64,000 bases of DNA from Haloarcula litorea (GTDB lineage: Archaea > Halobacteriota > Halobacteria > Halobacteriales > Haloarculaceae). Under the pieces are notes generated by a model. The model saw only the letters and a program-made list of their open reading frames with translations. It ran no database searches and was not told where the DNA came from. The number at the start of each line of letters is the position of its first letter. Within the stretch, counting starts at the first letter, position 1. The translations under genes were made by a program, and so were the position numbers. The stretch covers positions 2,108,001-2,172,000 of the forward strand of contig NZ_CP119779.1 of NCBI RefSeq assembly GCF_029338195.1, read 5' to 3'. Of the stretch, positions 49,293 to 58,435 are shown one piece after another.

Positions 49293-49823
49293 GTGGACGA
49301 AGTCGAGGTCAGGACGGTGGTGTACGCGCCCCCCGAGGAGATGTACGAGTTCCTGCTGGACTTCCCGGGGTACGCCCGCTACTCGGAGTACATCGAGCGG
49401 GTGCGACAGGACGGCGACGGCGCTCCGGGGACCCACTACGACCTCGTCTTCTCCTGGTGGAAACTCACCTACACCGCCCGGTCGCAGGTGACCGGCGTCG
49501 ATCCGCCCGACCGCATCGACTGGCGGATCGTCAAGGACATCGACGCGGCGGGGTACTGGCGCGTCGACGAGGTGCCCGAACAGGCACCCGAGGGGGTCGA
49601 GACCGCCTCGCGGGTCGTCCTCCACATCGAGTTCGACCCCTCGTCGGCGTCGTCGGACGCCGTCGACCTCCCGCGACTCGTCTCGCTGGACTGGGTCGTC
49701 GAGAAGGTCAAACCGCTCGTCGAGAAGGAGGCGACGAACATCGTCGAACGGGTCGTCCGGGACATCGAGGGGCAGCGTCGCGACGTCGACCTCGAGATAA
49801 CGACGACGCCGGACTCCGTCTGA
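49293..49823 (+). CDS. SRPBCC-fold protein
   Basis: 176 aa from GTG 49293 (VDEVEVRTVVYAPPEEMYEF). Features of the START/SRPBCC (polyketide cyclase-like) fold: YAPPEEMYEFLLDFPGYARY, then DLVFSWWKLTYTARSQVTGV, DRIDWRIVKDIDAAGYWRVD, and a long C-terminal helix WVVEKVKPLVEKEATNIVER. It binds a hydrophobic ligand; the specific role is unknown. Convergent with the halocyanin gene (6-bp gap). Confidence 0.88.
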   Translation: MDEVEVRTVVYAPPEEMYEFLLDFPGYARYSEYIERVRQDGDGAPGTHYDLVFSWWKLTYTARSQVTGVDPPDRIDWRIVKDIDAAGYWRVDEVPEQAPEGVETASRVVLHIEFDPSSASSDAVDLPRLVSLDWVVEKVKPLVEKEATNIVERVVRDIEGQRRDVDLEITTTPDSV

Positions 49824-49828
49824 GTCCG

Positions 49829-50518
49829 CTACTCGACGTCGGGCGTCTCGTAGTTGCCGCCGTAGCGCATGAAGAAGTACGCCAGTCCCAGCGTCGCGAC
49901 CATCACGAACGAGGTCGCGACGCCGAGCGTCTTCGCGCTGCCGGGGACTTCCGGAGCCCCCTCGGACCCGCCACCGCCGCCGCCACCGGTCGTCGGGTAG
50001 TCGGTGCCGACGACGACGGCACCCTTCATGTTGAGGCCCTGGTGGGGGGCGCAGTAGTAGGGGTAGATGCCGTCCTCTTCGAACGTGTACTCGTAGTTGA
50101 CGCCGGAACTGGCGACGGCGCTGCCCGAGTCTAACGGTCCCTCGCCCTGCGAGACGACGTTGTGGCTGCCGCCCTCGCCGGTCCACTCGAACTGGACGGT
50201 CGCGCCGTTGTCGACGTGGATGGCCGGCGGGCCGAACCCGTAGGCACCGCCGCCTTGCTGGACGCCGACTTCGACGGTCGCCGTGTCCTGACCGGTCGCG
50301 TCGACGACGGTCCCGTCGAAGTTCGTGACCGGGTCGAGGAACCCGTCGAAGTCCGGGGTGCCACCGCCGCCACCGCCGCCACCGCCGCCACCGCCGCCGC
50401 TGCTACTGTTGTTCCCTTCCTGTGCGGTCGCGGTGCCCGCTGCGGCCGAGACTGCCGTGGCCCCCGCGGCGGTCCGCATGAAGGCCCGGCGTGACACGTC
50501 CGGACTACCCTCTGTCAT
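49829..50518 (-). CDS. Halocyanin-type blue copper protein
   Basis: 229 aa from ATG 50518. Tat signal SRRAFMRTAAGATA. After a 13-residue Gly linker comes the cupredoxin domain, ATVQFEWTGEGGSHNVVSQG (His ligand) and GIYPYYCAPHQGLNMKGAVV (Cys, His and Met ligands). A second Gly linker and a C-terminal transmembrane anchor (LGVATSFVMVATLGLAYFFM) follow. It is a surface electron carrier. The Gly codons (about 50356-50398) form a GGC/GGT triplet microsatellite. Confidence 0.95.
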   Translation of the reverse strand: MTEGSPDVSRRAFMRTAAGATAVSAAAGTATAQEGNNSSSGGGGGGGGGGGGGTPDFDGFLDPVTNFDGTVVDATGQDTATVEVGVQQGGGAYGFGPPAIHVDNGATVQFEWTGEGGSHNVVSQGEGPLDSGSAVASSGVNYEYTFEEDGIYPYYCAPHQGLNMKGAVVVGTDYPTTGGGGGGGSEGAPEVPGSAKTLGVATSFVMVATLGLAYFFMRYGGNYETPDVE

Positions 50519-50621
50519 ACACGGGGATTGGTGGGTCCCCGTCCTGAATATGTCGGTTTGGACGCGGCCCAGGACCGCCGCTTCCACAACCCCTTTCGGC
50601 GTGACCCGCTTTCGCCCTCTG

Positions 50622-51461
50622 ATGACCCAACGAGAGATCGAACCCGACAGCGTCGCGCGCGCCGACGGGATGCCGATGCTCGGCCTCGGAACGTGGCAGA
50701 ACGACGACGCCGACCAGTGCGCGGAGACGGTCGAGACGGCCCTGGAGATGGGCTACCGTCACGTCGACACCGCACAGGCGTACGGCAACGAGGCCGCGGT
50801 CGGCGACGGCATCGCCGCCGCCGGCGTGGCCCGCGAGGACGTCTTCCTCGCGACGAAGGTGTGGAACTCCAACCTCGCCCACGACGACGTCCTCGAGACC
50901 GCAGAGCGGAGCCTCGACGACCTCGGCGTCGACGCGGTCGACCTGCTGTACGTCCACTGGCCGGCCGGCGAGTACGACCCCGAGGGGACCCTCTCGGCGT
51001 TCGACGAACTCTACGAGCAGGGCACGATCCGCAACGTCGGCGTCTCGAACTTCGAGCCCCACCACGTCGAGGAGGCGATGGAGATCCTCGACGCGCCGCT
51101 GTTTGCCAACCAGGTCGAGTGCCACCCCTTCCTCCCGCAGGACGAACTGCGTGCCCACGCCGAGGAGCACGGCTACGAACTCGTCGCCTACTCGCCGCTG
51201 GCCCGCGGCGAGGTGTTCGAGAGCGACGTGCTGACCGACATCGCCGACGACCACGGCGTCAGCGCCGCACAGGTCAGCCTCGCGTGGCTCCGCGAGAAGG
51301 GGGTCACGGCCATCCCGAAGGCGACCGGCGAGGACCACGTCGCCGACAACCTCGCCAGCACCGCCCTCTCGCTGTCCGACGAGGAGGTCGCCCGCATCGA
51401 CGACATCGACCGGACCGACCGCCGGATCGACCCGGACTTCGGCCCCGACGCCTGGGACTGA
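50622..51461 (+). CDS. Aldo/keto reductase
   Basis: 279 aa from ATG 50622. MPMLGLGTWQNDDADQCAET; catalytic D, Y, K and H: YRHVDTAQAYGNE, LATKVWNSNLAHDD and DLLYVHWPAGEYDP; NADPH-binding tail VTAIPKATGEDHVADNLAST. It reduces a carbonyl substrate; the natural substrate is unknown. The window right edge holds the C-terminus of a second AKR. Confidence 0.94.
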   Translation: MTQREIEPDSVARADGMPMLGLGTWQNDDADQCAETVETALEMGYRHVDTAQAYGNEAAVGDGIAAAGVAREDVFLATKVWNSNLAHDDVLETAERSLDDLGVDAVDLLYVHWPAGEYDPEGTLSAFDELYEQGTIRNVGVSNFEPHHVEEAMEILDAPLFANQVECHPFLPQDELRAHAEEHGYELVAYSPLARGEVFESDVLTDIADDHGVSAAQVSLAWLREKGVTAIPKATGEDHVADNLASTALSLSDEEVARIDDIDRTDRRIDPDFGPDAWD

Positions 51462-51576
51462 CCACGCTCGCGGTCGCCCGGACTCGGCCCGTCGCGACGC
51501 CGACACGCCGTCGGCCCGGGGACCGGGTTCGACGAGACCCCGATCCGATCGACGGTGGCGGCCGCTGGCCCCGTCA

Positions 51577-52335
51577 CTACTCGACGGCGGCTCGCGCTGC
51601 CTCGACCTGTTCGGCGTAGGCCTCGGCCACCCGGTCGAGGATCGCCTCGCCGGCGGCCGCCGTCGCGTGGTTCGGGTCCCCGAGGACGCCGTTCTCCGTG
51701 ATCGTCTCCATCCCTTCGCTCAGCAGGCGCGCCGTGCTGACCTCGCCCTCGGTCCCGACCTCGAAGCTGTCGGTGTCGACCAGGTCCTCGGCGACGGCCA
51801 GCAACACGGCCGTCTCGACGGCCCCGGCGTGGACGACCGGCTCCCGGTAGTCGACGCCGGCGTCGGCCAACCCCGCGTTCCCCAGCTCCATCAGCTCCTG
51901 TAGGTCCGCCAGCGCGACGACGTTCGTGTCCAGTTCCCGGCCCAGCTCCGGCGCGACGGTGTTGACCGGGGCGAAGTTCCCGCCGTGGGTCGGGACGAGG
52001 ACGACGTGGGCGAAGCCGTGCTCGTCCAGCGACCGGCAGTAGGCCCGGATCTGGTCCATCAGGACCGCCGGCGGGACGGTGATCGTCCCCGGGAATGACA
52101 TGTGGTGGCCCGAACAGCCGGGCCGGATCGTCGGCGCGACGACGGCGTCGCCCAGTTCGTCGGCGATCCGCTCCGCGATGGCGTCCCCGCGGAGTGTGTC
52201 GGTCAACAGCGGAAGGTGCGGGCCGTGTTGCTCGACGGCCCCGACGGCCACGATGGCCGTGTCGACGCCGTCGTCGAGGGCCGCCTCGACCTCCGTCCAG
52301 GTCATCTCTCCGAGTTCGACAGTGTCGGTCGACAT
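51577..52335 (-). CDS. Creatininase-family amidohydrolase (ArfB-like)
   Basis: 252 aa from ATG 52335. Metal motifs: AVGAVEQHGPHLPLLTDTLR (Glu, His, Asp), TIRPGCSGHHMSFPGTITVP, VVLVPTHGGNFAPVNTVAPE and VHAGAVETAVLLAVA (Glu). Length and motifs match archaeal creatininase-family proteins; in methanogens such an enzyme (ArfB) deformylates a riboflavin/F420 precursor. I infer that possibility, but a mycofactocin-type or other amidase is equally possible. Confidence 0.88.
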   Translation of the reverse strand: MSTDTVELGEMTWTEVEAALDDGVDTAIVAVGAVEQHGPHLPLLTDTLRGDAIAERIADELGDAVVAPTIRPGCSGHHMSFPGTITVPPAVLMDQIRAYCRSLDEHGFAHVVLVPTHGGNFAPVNTVAPELGRELDTNVVALADLQELMELGNAGLADAGVDYREPVVHAGAVETAVLLAVAEDLVDTDSFEVGTEGEVSTARLLSEGMETITENGVLGDPNHATAAAGEAILDRVAEAYAEQVEAARAAVE

Positions 52336-52444
52336 AGCCACACGGTCGGCGGCGGCGGAGAAAAGCGCTGTGTCGGGGTGGGAACTCTCGGCACGCCGGG
52401 GTCGAGGCAATCCTTATCCCCCGCTCGGGTGTACGTTTCGTCCG

Positions 52445-52738
52445 ATGCCCTCCGTCGTCGCGGACACCCTGTTCAGTGAGCCGTCCGGCCGACCCAACTC
52501 GCTGGCCCAGTTCGCGAGCGCGCTCGCTTTCACCGGGATCTACGTCTGGAGTGCCAGCAACGGTTCCCCGCAACCCTGGCTGCTCGTGATGGTCTTCGGG
52601 GCGACGCTCGCCGGGGTCGCCGAGTCTCTCCCGAAAGCCCGACGGCGGACGGCGGGCGTCCTCCGTCTGGTGGCGCTCCTCTCGTTGTGCTGTCTCGTCG
52701 CCGCGATTGTTCTCGTTCCAGAACTCGTCGTCTGGTAG
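52445..52738 (+). CDS. Three-helix membrane protein
   Basis: 97 aa from ATG 52445. Segments LAQFASALAFTGIYVWSASN, WLLVMVFGATLAGVAESLPK and LRLVALLSLCCLVAAIVLVP. There is a basic loop KARRRT between the second and third. No family was recognised. It is just downstream (divergent) of the amidohydrolase and convergent with gatB. Confidence 0.75.
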   Translation: MPSVVADTLFSEPSGRPNSLAQFASALAFTGIYVWSASNGSPQPWLLVMVFGATLAGVAESLPKARRRTAGVLRLVALLSLCCLVAAIVLVPELVVW

Positions 52739-52775
52739 CTCCGCTCTCGGGGGCCGACGCCCCCGTGGACCGGGG

Positions 52776-54293
52776 CTACTCTTCCAGTTTCTCGCGCAGT
52801 AGCCCGTTGACTTCGCCGGGGTCGGCGCTGCCGCCGGTCTTCCCCATCACCTGGCCGACGAGGAAGTTCAGCGCGCCGTCCTCGCCGCTGTGGTAGTCCT
52901 CCACGGCGTCGGGGCTCTCCGCGATGGCTTCCTCGACGGCCTGCTGGACCTCGTCGCCGGAGGTCTTGCCCAGCTCCTCACGCTCGACGATCTCGTCGGG
53001 CGCGTCGCCCTCGTCGAGCATCTCCCGGAGGACCGTCTCGCGGGCGTTCTTCGCCGTGATCTCGTCTTCGGCGACGAGTTCGACGAGCCGGGCCACCTCG
53101 TCCAGCCGGTGGTCGACGTCGGTGATCGCCATATCGCGGTAGTTCAGCTCGCCCAGGAGGTTGTCGGCGACCCACGTCGCCGCCAGGTCGGCGTCGAACT
53201 CCGCGGCCACGTCCTCGAAGAAGTCCGCGACCTGCTTCGTGCTCGTCAGCTTCGAGGCCGCCTCCCCGCTGAGGCCGTACTCGGCGACGAACCGCTCGCG
53301 GCGAGCGTCGGGCAGTTCGGGGATGTCGATGGCCTCCTTCCAGTCGGCCACCTCCAGGGGCGGCAGGTCGGCCTCGCGGAAGTAGCGGTAGTCCTTCTCC
53401 TCCTCCTTCGAGCGCATCGAGACGGTGTTGCCGTGAGTCTCGTTGAAGTGGCGGGTCTCCTGTTCGACCGCGCGCCCGGACTGGATGAGCTTGCGCTGCC
53501 GGGAGGCCTCGAACGAGAGGGCCTGCTCCGCGCCCTTGTGGCTGGAGATGTTCTTGACCTCCGTGCGGTTGGCGTCTTCCAGCACCGACTCGTCGATGCT
53601 GCCGTCCTCGCTCACCTCGCTCGCGTCGACCATCGAGAGGTTGGCGTCGATGCGGAGGCTGCCGTCGCGGGTGGCGTCGAAGACGCCCAGGTACTCCAGC
53701 ACCTCCTCCAGCTTCTCCAGGAACGCCCGGACCTCCTTCGGCTCCCGGAAGTCCGGCTCGGTGACGACCTCCATCAGCGGCGTGCCGGCGCGGTTGTAGT
53801 CGATCAGCGTGTAGTCGGCGCGGTCGATCGAGCAGACCCGCGACTCCAGGGGACCGGTGCCCTCCCGGACGTGCTTGATCGAGCCGGGGTCTTCCTCCAG
53901 GTGAGCACGCCGGATCGTCACCGAGCGGCGCTGGCCCTCGACGGAGAACGCGAGGTCGCCGTCCTGACAGATGGGGGCGTCGTACTGCGTGATCTGGAAG
54001 TTCTTCGGCAGGTCGGGATAGTAGTAGTTCTTCCGGTGGAACGTGGTCTCGGCGGGGATGTCGGCGTCGATGGCCTTCCCGACCTTGACGGCGGCCTCGA
54101 CGGCCCCCTCGTTGACGACCGGCAGCGCCCCCGGCAGGCCCAGACAGACCGGGCAGGTGTGGGTGTTGGGCTCGTCGTCGCCGACGTCGGTCGAGCAGCC
54201 ACAGAAGATCTTCGTCTCCGTCTCGAGCTGGACGTGGACCTCCAGCCCGATGACGGCCGCGAGTTCGCGGGACTCGGCGGCTTGTGCAGTCAT
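52776..54293 (-). CDS. gatB: Aspartyl/glutamyl-tRNA amidotransferase subunit B
   Basis: 505 aa, standard length. LAAVIGLEVHVQLETETKIF; the zinc Cys of FCGCSTDVGDDEPNTHTCPV; PVCLGLPGALPVVNEGAVEA and HRKNYYYPDLPKNFQITQYD all match GatB; C-terminal tail/YqeY-like domain. Part of GatCAB, which converts misacylated Asp-tRNA-Asn (and/or Glu-tRNA-Gln) to the amide. The archaeal AspRS at 61090 would supply the misacylated tRNA. Confidence 0.97.
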   Translation of the reverse strand: MTAQAAESRELAAVIGLEVHVQLETETKIFCGCSTDVGDDEPNTHTCPVCLGLPGALPVVNEGAVEAAVKVGKAIDADIPAETTFHRKNYYYPDLPKNFQITQYDAPICQDGDLAFSVEGQRRSVTIRRAHLEEDPGSIKHVREGTGPLESRVCSIDRADYTLIDYNRAGTPLMEVVTEPDFREPKEVRAFLEKLEEVLEYLGVFDATRDGSLRIDANLSMVDASEVSEDGSIDESVLEDANRTEVKNISSHKGAEQALSFEASRQRKLIQSGRAVEQETRHFNETHGNTVSMRSKEEEKDYRYFREADLPPLEVADWKEAIDIPELPDARRERFVAEYGLSGEAASKLTSTKQVADFFEDVAAEFDADLAATWVADNLLGELNYRDMAITDVDHRLDEVARLVELVAEDEITAKNARETVLREMLDEGDAPDEIVEREELGKTSGDEVQQAVEEAIAESPDAVEDYHSGEDGALNFLVGQVMGKTGGSADPGEVNGLLREKLEE

Positions 54294-54454
54294 TACCCGC
54301 GGTTCGGTGGCCGCCGGCTAAAGGCTAACGACCCCGTGCGCGTTCGACCCGGCGACGCGACGGGTCCCGATCCGTCGGGGACCCGCCGAACGTATCAAGT
54401 TCACTTTGTATGTCTGACGTAAGTTTATGGCTATAGGGTGGTTCGTTGACGCGT

Positions 54455-54826
54455 ATGTGTGGCAACCGTGTCGAGGAGTTAGAGGAGCGCGTCAAGGAAC
54501 TCGAAGCCTCCGTCGAGGGACTCACCGACGAGCTCGTCGAGTGCAAGGTCCGCCTGCGTGAACTGGAGAACACCGTCGACGAAGAGAGCGGCTTCGGGGC
54601 GGACGCACGGCGCGACTCCGCAGAGTCGTCCGAGACCGAGCCCGACACGGAGGCCGAGCAGTCCGGCGAGTCCGACGACGGCGGCGACATCATCGTCCCC
54701 GAGACCGGGGCCGACACAACTAACACGCCGGGTCCCGAGGGAGCGGACAAGGAGGACGAGGCCGCGTCCGAGTCGGCGGAGTCCGAGACCGACGACGACT
54801 CCGGCTCCGACATCATCGTCGCGTAG
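54455..54826 (+). CDS. Acidic coiled-coil protein upstream of smc
   Basis: 123 aa from ATG 54455. N-terminal heptad-like coiled coil VEELEERVKELEASVEGLTD, then ELVECKVRLRELENTVDEES, followed by a strongly acidic disordered tail ending GSDIIVA; DIIVPETGAD repeats part of that ending. The tail is typical of a haloarchaeal family of smc-linked proteins (I believe DUF7518). Located 18 bp before smc; likely co-transcribed and a partner of condensin (inference). Confidence 0.8.
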   Translation: MCGNRVEELEERVKELEASVEGLTDELVECKVRLRELENTVDEESGFGADARRDSAESSETEPDTEAEQSGESDDGGDIIVPETGADTTNTPGPEGADKEDEAASESAESETDDDSGSDIIVA

Positions 54827-54844
54827 GAGACGGCCCACCACCGT

Positions 54845-57800
54845 ATGCACATCAAAGAGCTGGTCCTCGACAACTTCAAGAGCTTCGGCCGGAAGACCCG
54901 CATCCCGTTCTACGAAGACTTCACCACCATCAGCGGCCCGAACGGCTCTGGCAAGTCCAACATCATCGACGCGATCCTGTTCGCGCTGGGACTGGCCCGC
55001 ACCTCGGGCATCCGCGCCGAGAAGCTGACCGATCTCATCTACAACCCCGGGCACGCCGACGAGGACGTCGACGTCTCGGGCGAGCGGCAGGCCAGCGTCG
55101 AGGTCATCCTCGACAACGAGGACCGGACCTTAGACCGAGCGCAGGTCGTCAACGCCGCCGGCACCGAGGATGTCGGCGACGTCGACGAGATCAGTATCAA
55201 GCGCCGGGTCAAGGAGACCGAGGACAACTACTACTCCTACTACTACATCAACGGTCGCTCGGTCAACCTCTCGGACATCCAGGACCTGCTCGCGCAGGCC
55301 GGCGTCACCCCCGAGGGGTACAACGTCGTGATGCAGGGCGACGTGACCGAGATCATCAACATGACGCCGGGCTCGCGTCGCGAGATCATCGACGAGATCG
55401 CCGGCGTCGCCCAGTTCGACGAGAAGAAGGCCGACGCCTTCGACGAGCTGGAGGTCGTCCAGGAGCGCATCGACGAGGCGGAACTCCGCATCGAGGAGAA
55501 ACGGGACCGCCTCGACCAGCTCGAAGACGAGCGCGAGACGGCCCTGGAGTACCAGGAGCTCCGCGAGGAGAAAGAAGAGTACGAGGGCTACCGGAAGGCC
55601 GCCGAACTGGAGGACAAGCGCGAGGAACTGTCGGCCGTCGAGGACCGAATCGAGGACTTGGAGGACGAACTCCAGGACCTGCAACGCGAACTCGACGAGC
55701 GCCAGGGGAAAGTCGTCCGCCTGGAGGACGAGCTCCACGAGCTCAACAACGAGATCGAGCGCAAGGGCGAGGACGAACAGCTCGCGATCAAGCGGGAAAT
55801 CGAGGAGATCAAGGGCGACATCTCCCGGCTGGAGGACAAGATCGAGACGGCCCGGCAAGCCGTCGAGGACGCCGAGAACGAGCGCCGGCAGGCGTTCGTC
55901 CAGATCGACCGCAAGCAGGAGACCATCGACGACCTGGAGAGCGACATCCGCGAGACCAAAGTCGAGAAGTCCAACGTCAAGGCCGAGATCGCCGAGAAGG
56001 AGACCGACCTCGCGGAGGTCCAGCAGCGCATCGACGACATCGGCGAGGAGTTCGAGGAGATCAAGGACGAACTCGATGCGAAACGCGACCGGCTGGAGGC
56101 GCTGAAAAGCGAGCGCAACGACCTCCAGCGCGAGCAGGACCGCCTCCTGGACGAGGCCCGCCGCCGCTCCAACGAGGAAGACGAGAAACGCGCCGCCATC
56201 GAGGACGCCGAGGCCGAGATCCCCGAACTGGAGGCGGACATCGAGGACCTCGAACGCGAACTGGAGAAGGCAGAGCAGAACAAGGAGACCATCGGCGAGG
56301 TGGTCGACGACCTGCGGGCCGAGAAGCGCGAGCTCCAGTCCGACCTCGACGAGCTGGAAGACGAGATCAGCGCGAAACAGCAGGAGTACGCCCAGCTCGA
56401 GGCCAAGGCCGGCGAGGACGGCGACTCCTCGTACGGGCGCGCGGTGACGGCGATCCTCAACGCCGACCGCGAGGGCGTCCACGGCACCGTCGGCCAGCTG
56501 GGCGGGGTCGACCCCGAGTACGCCACCGCCTGCGAGACGGCGGCGGGCGGGCGGCTGGCCCACGTGGTCGTCGACGACGACGGCGTCGGCCAGTCCTGCA
56601 TCGAGTACCTCAAATCGCGCAACGCCGGCCGGGCGACGTTCCTGCCGATCACGCAGATGCAGGACCGCTCGCTGCCGTCGCTGCCGACCCACGACGGCGT
56701 CGTCGACTTCGCGGCGAACCTCGTCGACTACGACCGCGAGTACGCCGGCGTGTTCTCCTACGTCCTGGGCGACACCGTCGTCGTCGAGGACATGGACACC
56801 GCCCGGGACCTGATGGGCGACTGGCGGATGGTGACGCTGGAGGGCGACCTCGTCGAGAAGTCCGGCGCGATGACCGGGGGATCGTCCTCGGGGACGCGCT
56901 TCTCCTTCTCCGGCGGGGCCGGCAAGCTCGAACGGGTCGCCGAGCGCATCAACGAACTCGAAGACGAGCGCGCGGACGTGCGCGACGACCTCCGCGACGT
57001 CGAGGACCGCTTGGAGGACGCCCGCGAGCGCGAGGCCGACGCGACCGAGCAGGTGCGGGACATCGAGACGAAGATCGAGCGCAAAGAGAGCGCCCTCGAA
57101 CAGACCCGCGAGCGCATCGACGACCTGGAGGACGACCTCGCGGAGATCGCCGACCAGCGGGAGTCGGTCGCCGACGAGATGGACGAGCTCGAAGCGGAGA
57201 TCGAGACGAAACAGGAGGCCATCGACGGGCTCCAGGGCGAGATCGACGACCTCGAGGCGGAGGTCCAGGACTCCGAGCTCCCGGCCCTCACCGACGAACG
57301 GGAGGCCATCCGGGACGACATCGCCGACCTGGAGGACCGGATGGACGACCTCGACGCCGAGCTCAACGAGCTCCAGCTGGAGAAGCAGTACGCCGAGGAG
57401 GCCATCGAGGACCTCCACGACGACATCGAGGCCGCACAGAACCGCAAGGCCGAGAAGGAGGAGCGCATCGCCGACCTCGAATCCCGGATCGAGGACAAGC
57501 GCGATGAGAAAGCCGAGAAGGAGGCGGAGGTCGCGGAGCTGGAGGACGAGCTCGCGGAGCTCAAGGCGGAGCGCGAGTCCCTCCGCGAGGACCTCCAGGC
57601 CGCCAAGGAGGCCCGCGACGAGCAGCAGGCGAAGGTCACCGACGTCGAGCGGGACCTCGAAGACGAGCGCGAGGACCGCGACCGGCTGGAGTGGGAGGTC
57701 GACGAACTCGAGGCCCAGGTCGGCGACTACGACCCCGAGGACGTCCCCGACCACGACACCGTCGAGGCCGAGATCGAGCGGCTCGCCGACGAGATGGCGG

Positions 57801-58432
57801 CCCTGGAACCGGTCAACATGCGGGCCATCGAGGAGTACGACAGCGTCGCTGACGACCTGGCGGATCTGGAGGACCAGAAGGAGACGCTGGTCGAGGAGGC
57901 CGAGGGAATCCGGGACCGCATCGACACCTACGAGGCCCGCAAGAAGGAGACGTTCATGGAGTCCTTCGACGCCATCAACGAGCAGTTCGAGGACATCTTC
58001 GAGCGGCTCTCGAACGGCACGGGCCACCTCCACCTGGAGGACGAGGCCGACCCCTTCGAGGGCGGACTGACGATGAAGGCCCAGCCCGGCGACAAGCCGA
58101 TCCAGCGCCTGGCCGCGATGTCGGGCGGCGAGAAGTCACTGACCGCGCTGGCGTTCATCTTCGCCATCCAGCGGCACAACCCCGCGCCGTTCTACGCGCT
58201 GGACGAGGTCGACGCCTTCCTCGACGCGGCCAACGCCGAACTCGTCGGGGAGATGGTCGACGAACTGGCCGGCGACGCGCAGTTCGTGGTCGTCTCGCAC
58301 CGCTCGGCCCTGCTGGAGCGCTCGGAACGGGCCATCGGCGTGATGATGCAGGGCGACAACGTCTCGGCCGTCACCGGCATCGACCTCTCCGGGGACGGCC
58401 CCGACGAAGAGGAGGTGCCGGCGGACGACTGA
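54845..58432 (+). CDS. smc: Chromosome segregation protein SMC
   Basis: 1195 aa. ATPase head: Walker A GPNGSGKSN at residues 31-39; the Q-loop region has VVMQGDVTEIINMTPGSRRE. Long coiled-coil arms rich in E, D, R and K. Hinge about 525-660 (SYGRAVTAILNADREGVHGT). C-terminal signature MSGGEKSLTALAFIFA and Walker B FYALDEVDAFLDAANAELVG. With ScpA it forms the archaeal condensin-like loop extruder. Preceded by the coiled-coil gene and followed by scpA after 3 bp. Confidence 0.98.
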   Translation: MHIKELVLDNFKSFGRKTRIPFYEDFTTISGPNGSGKSNIIDAILFALGLARTSGIRAEKLTDLIYNPGHADEDVDVSGERQASVEVILDNEDRTLDRAQVVNAAGTEDVGDVDEISIKRRVKETEDNYYSYYYINGRSVNLSDIQDLLAQAGVTPEGYNVVMQGDVTEIINMTPGSRREIIDEIAGVAQFDEKKADAFDELEVVQERIDEAELRIEEKRDRLDQLEDERETALEYQELREEKEEYEGYRKAAELEDKREELSAVEDRIEDLEDELQDLQRELDERQGKVVRLEDELHELNNEIERKGEDEQLAIKREIEEIKGDISRLEDKIETARQAVEDAENERRQAFVQIDRKQETIDDLESDIRETKVEKSNVKAEIAEKETDLAEVQQRIDDIGEEFEEIKDELDAKRDRLEALKSERNDLQREQDRLLDEARRRSNEEDEKRAAIEDAEAEIPELEADIEDLERELEKAEQNKETIGEVVDDLRAEKRELQSDLDELEDEISAKQQEYAQLEAKAGEDGDSSYGRAVTAILNADREGVHGTVGQLGGVDPEYATACETAAGGRLAHVVVDDDGVGQSCIEYLKSRNAGRATFLPITQMQDRSLPSLPTHDGVVDFAANLVDYDREYAGVFSYVLGDTVVVEDMDTARDLMGDWRMVTLEGDLVEKSGAMTGGSSSGTRFSFSGGAGKLERVAERINELEDERADVRDDLRDVEDRLEDAREREADATEQVRDIETKIERKESALEQTRERIDDLEDDLAEIADQRESVADEMDELEAEIETKQEAIDGLQGEIDDLEAEVQDSELPALTDEREAIRDDIADLEDRMDDLDAELNELQLEKQYAEEAIEDLHDDIEAAQNRKAEKEERIADLESRIEDKRDEKAEKEAEVAELEDELAELKAERESLREDLQAAKEARDEQQAKVTDVERDLEDEREDRDRLEWEVDELEAQVGDYDPEDVPDHDTVEAEIERLADEMAALEPVNMRAIEEYDSVADDLADLEDQKETLVEEAEGIRDRIDTYEARKKETFMESFDAINEQFEDIFERLSNGTGHLHLEDEADPFEGGLTMKAQPGDKPIQRLAAMSGGEKSLTALAFIFAIQRHNPAPFYALDEVDAFLDAANAELVGEMVDELAGDAQFVVVSHRSALLERSERAIGVMMQGDNVSAVTGIDLSGDGPDEEEVPADD

Positions 58433-58435
58433 CCC

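Noticed and set aside
55130-58033. 967-codon open frame antisense to smc
   Set aside because: GC-rich haloarchaeal genes routinely leave the antisense frame open; the product is Leu/Val/Asp low-complexity sequence mirroring coiled-coil codons.
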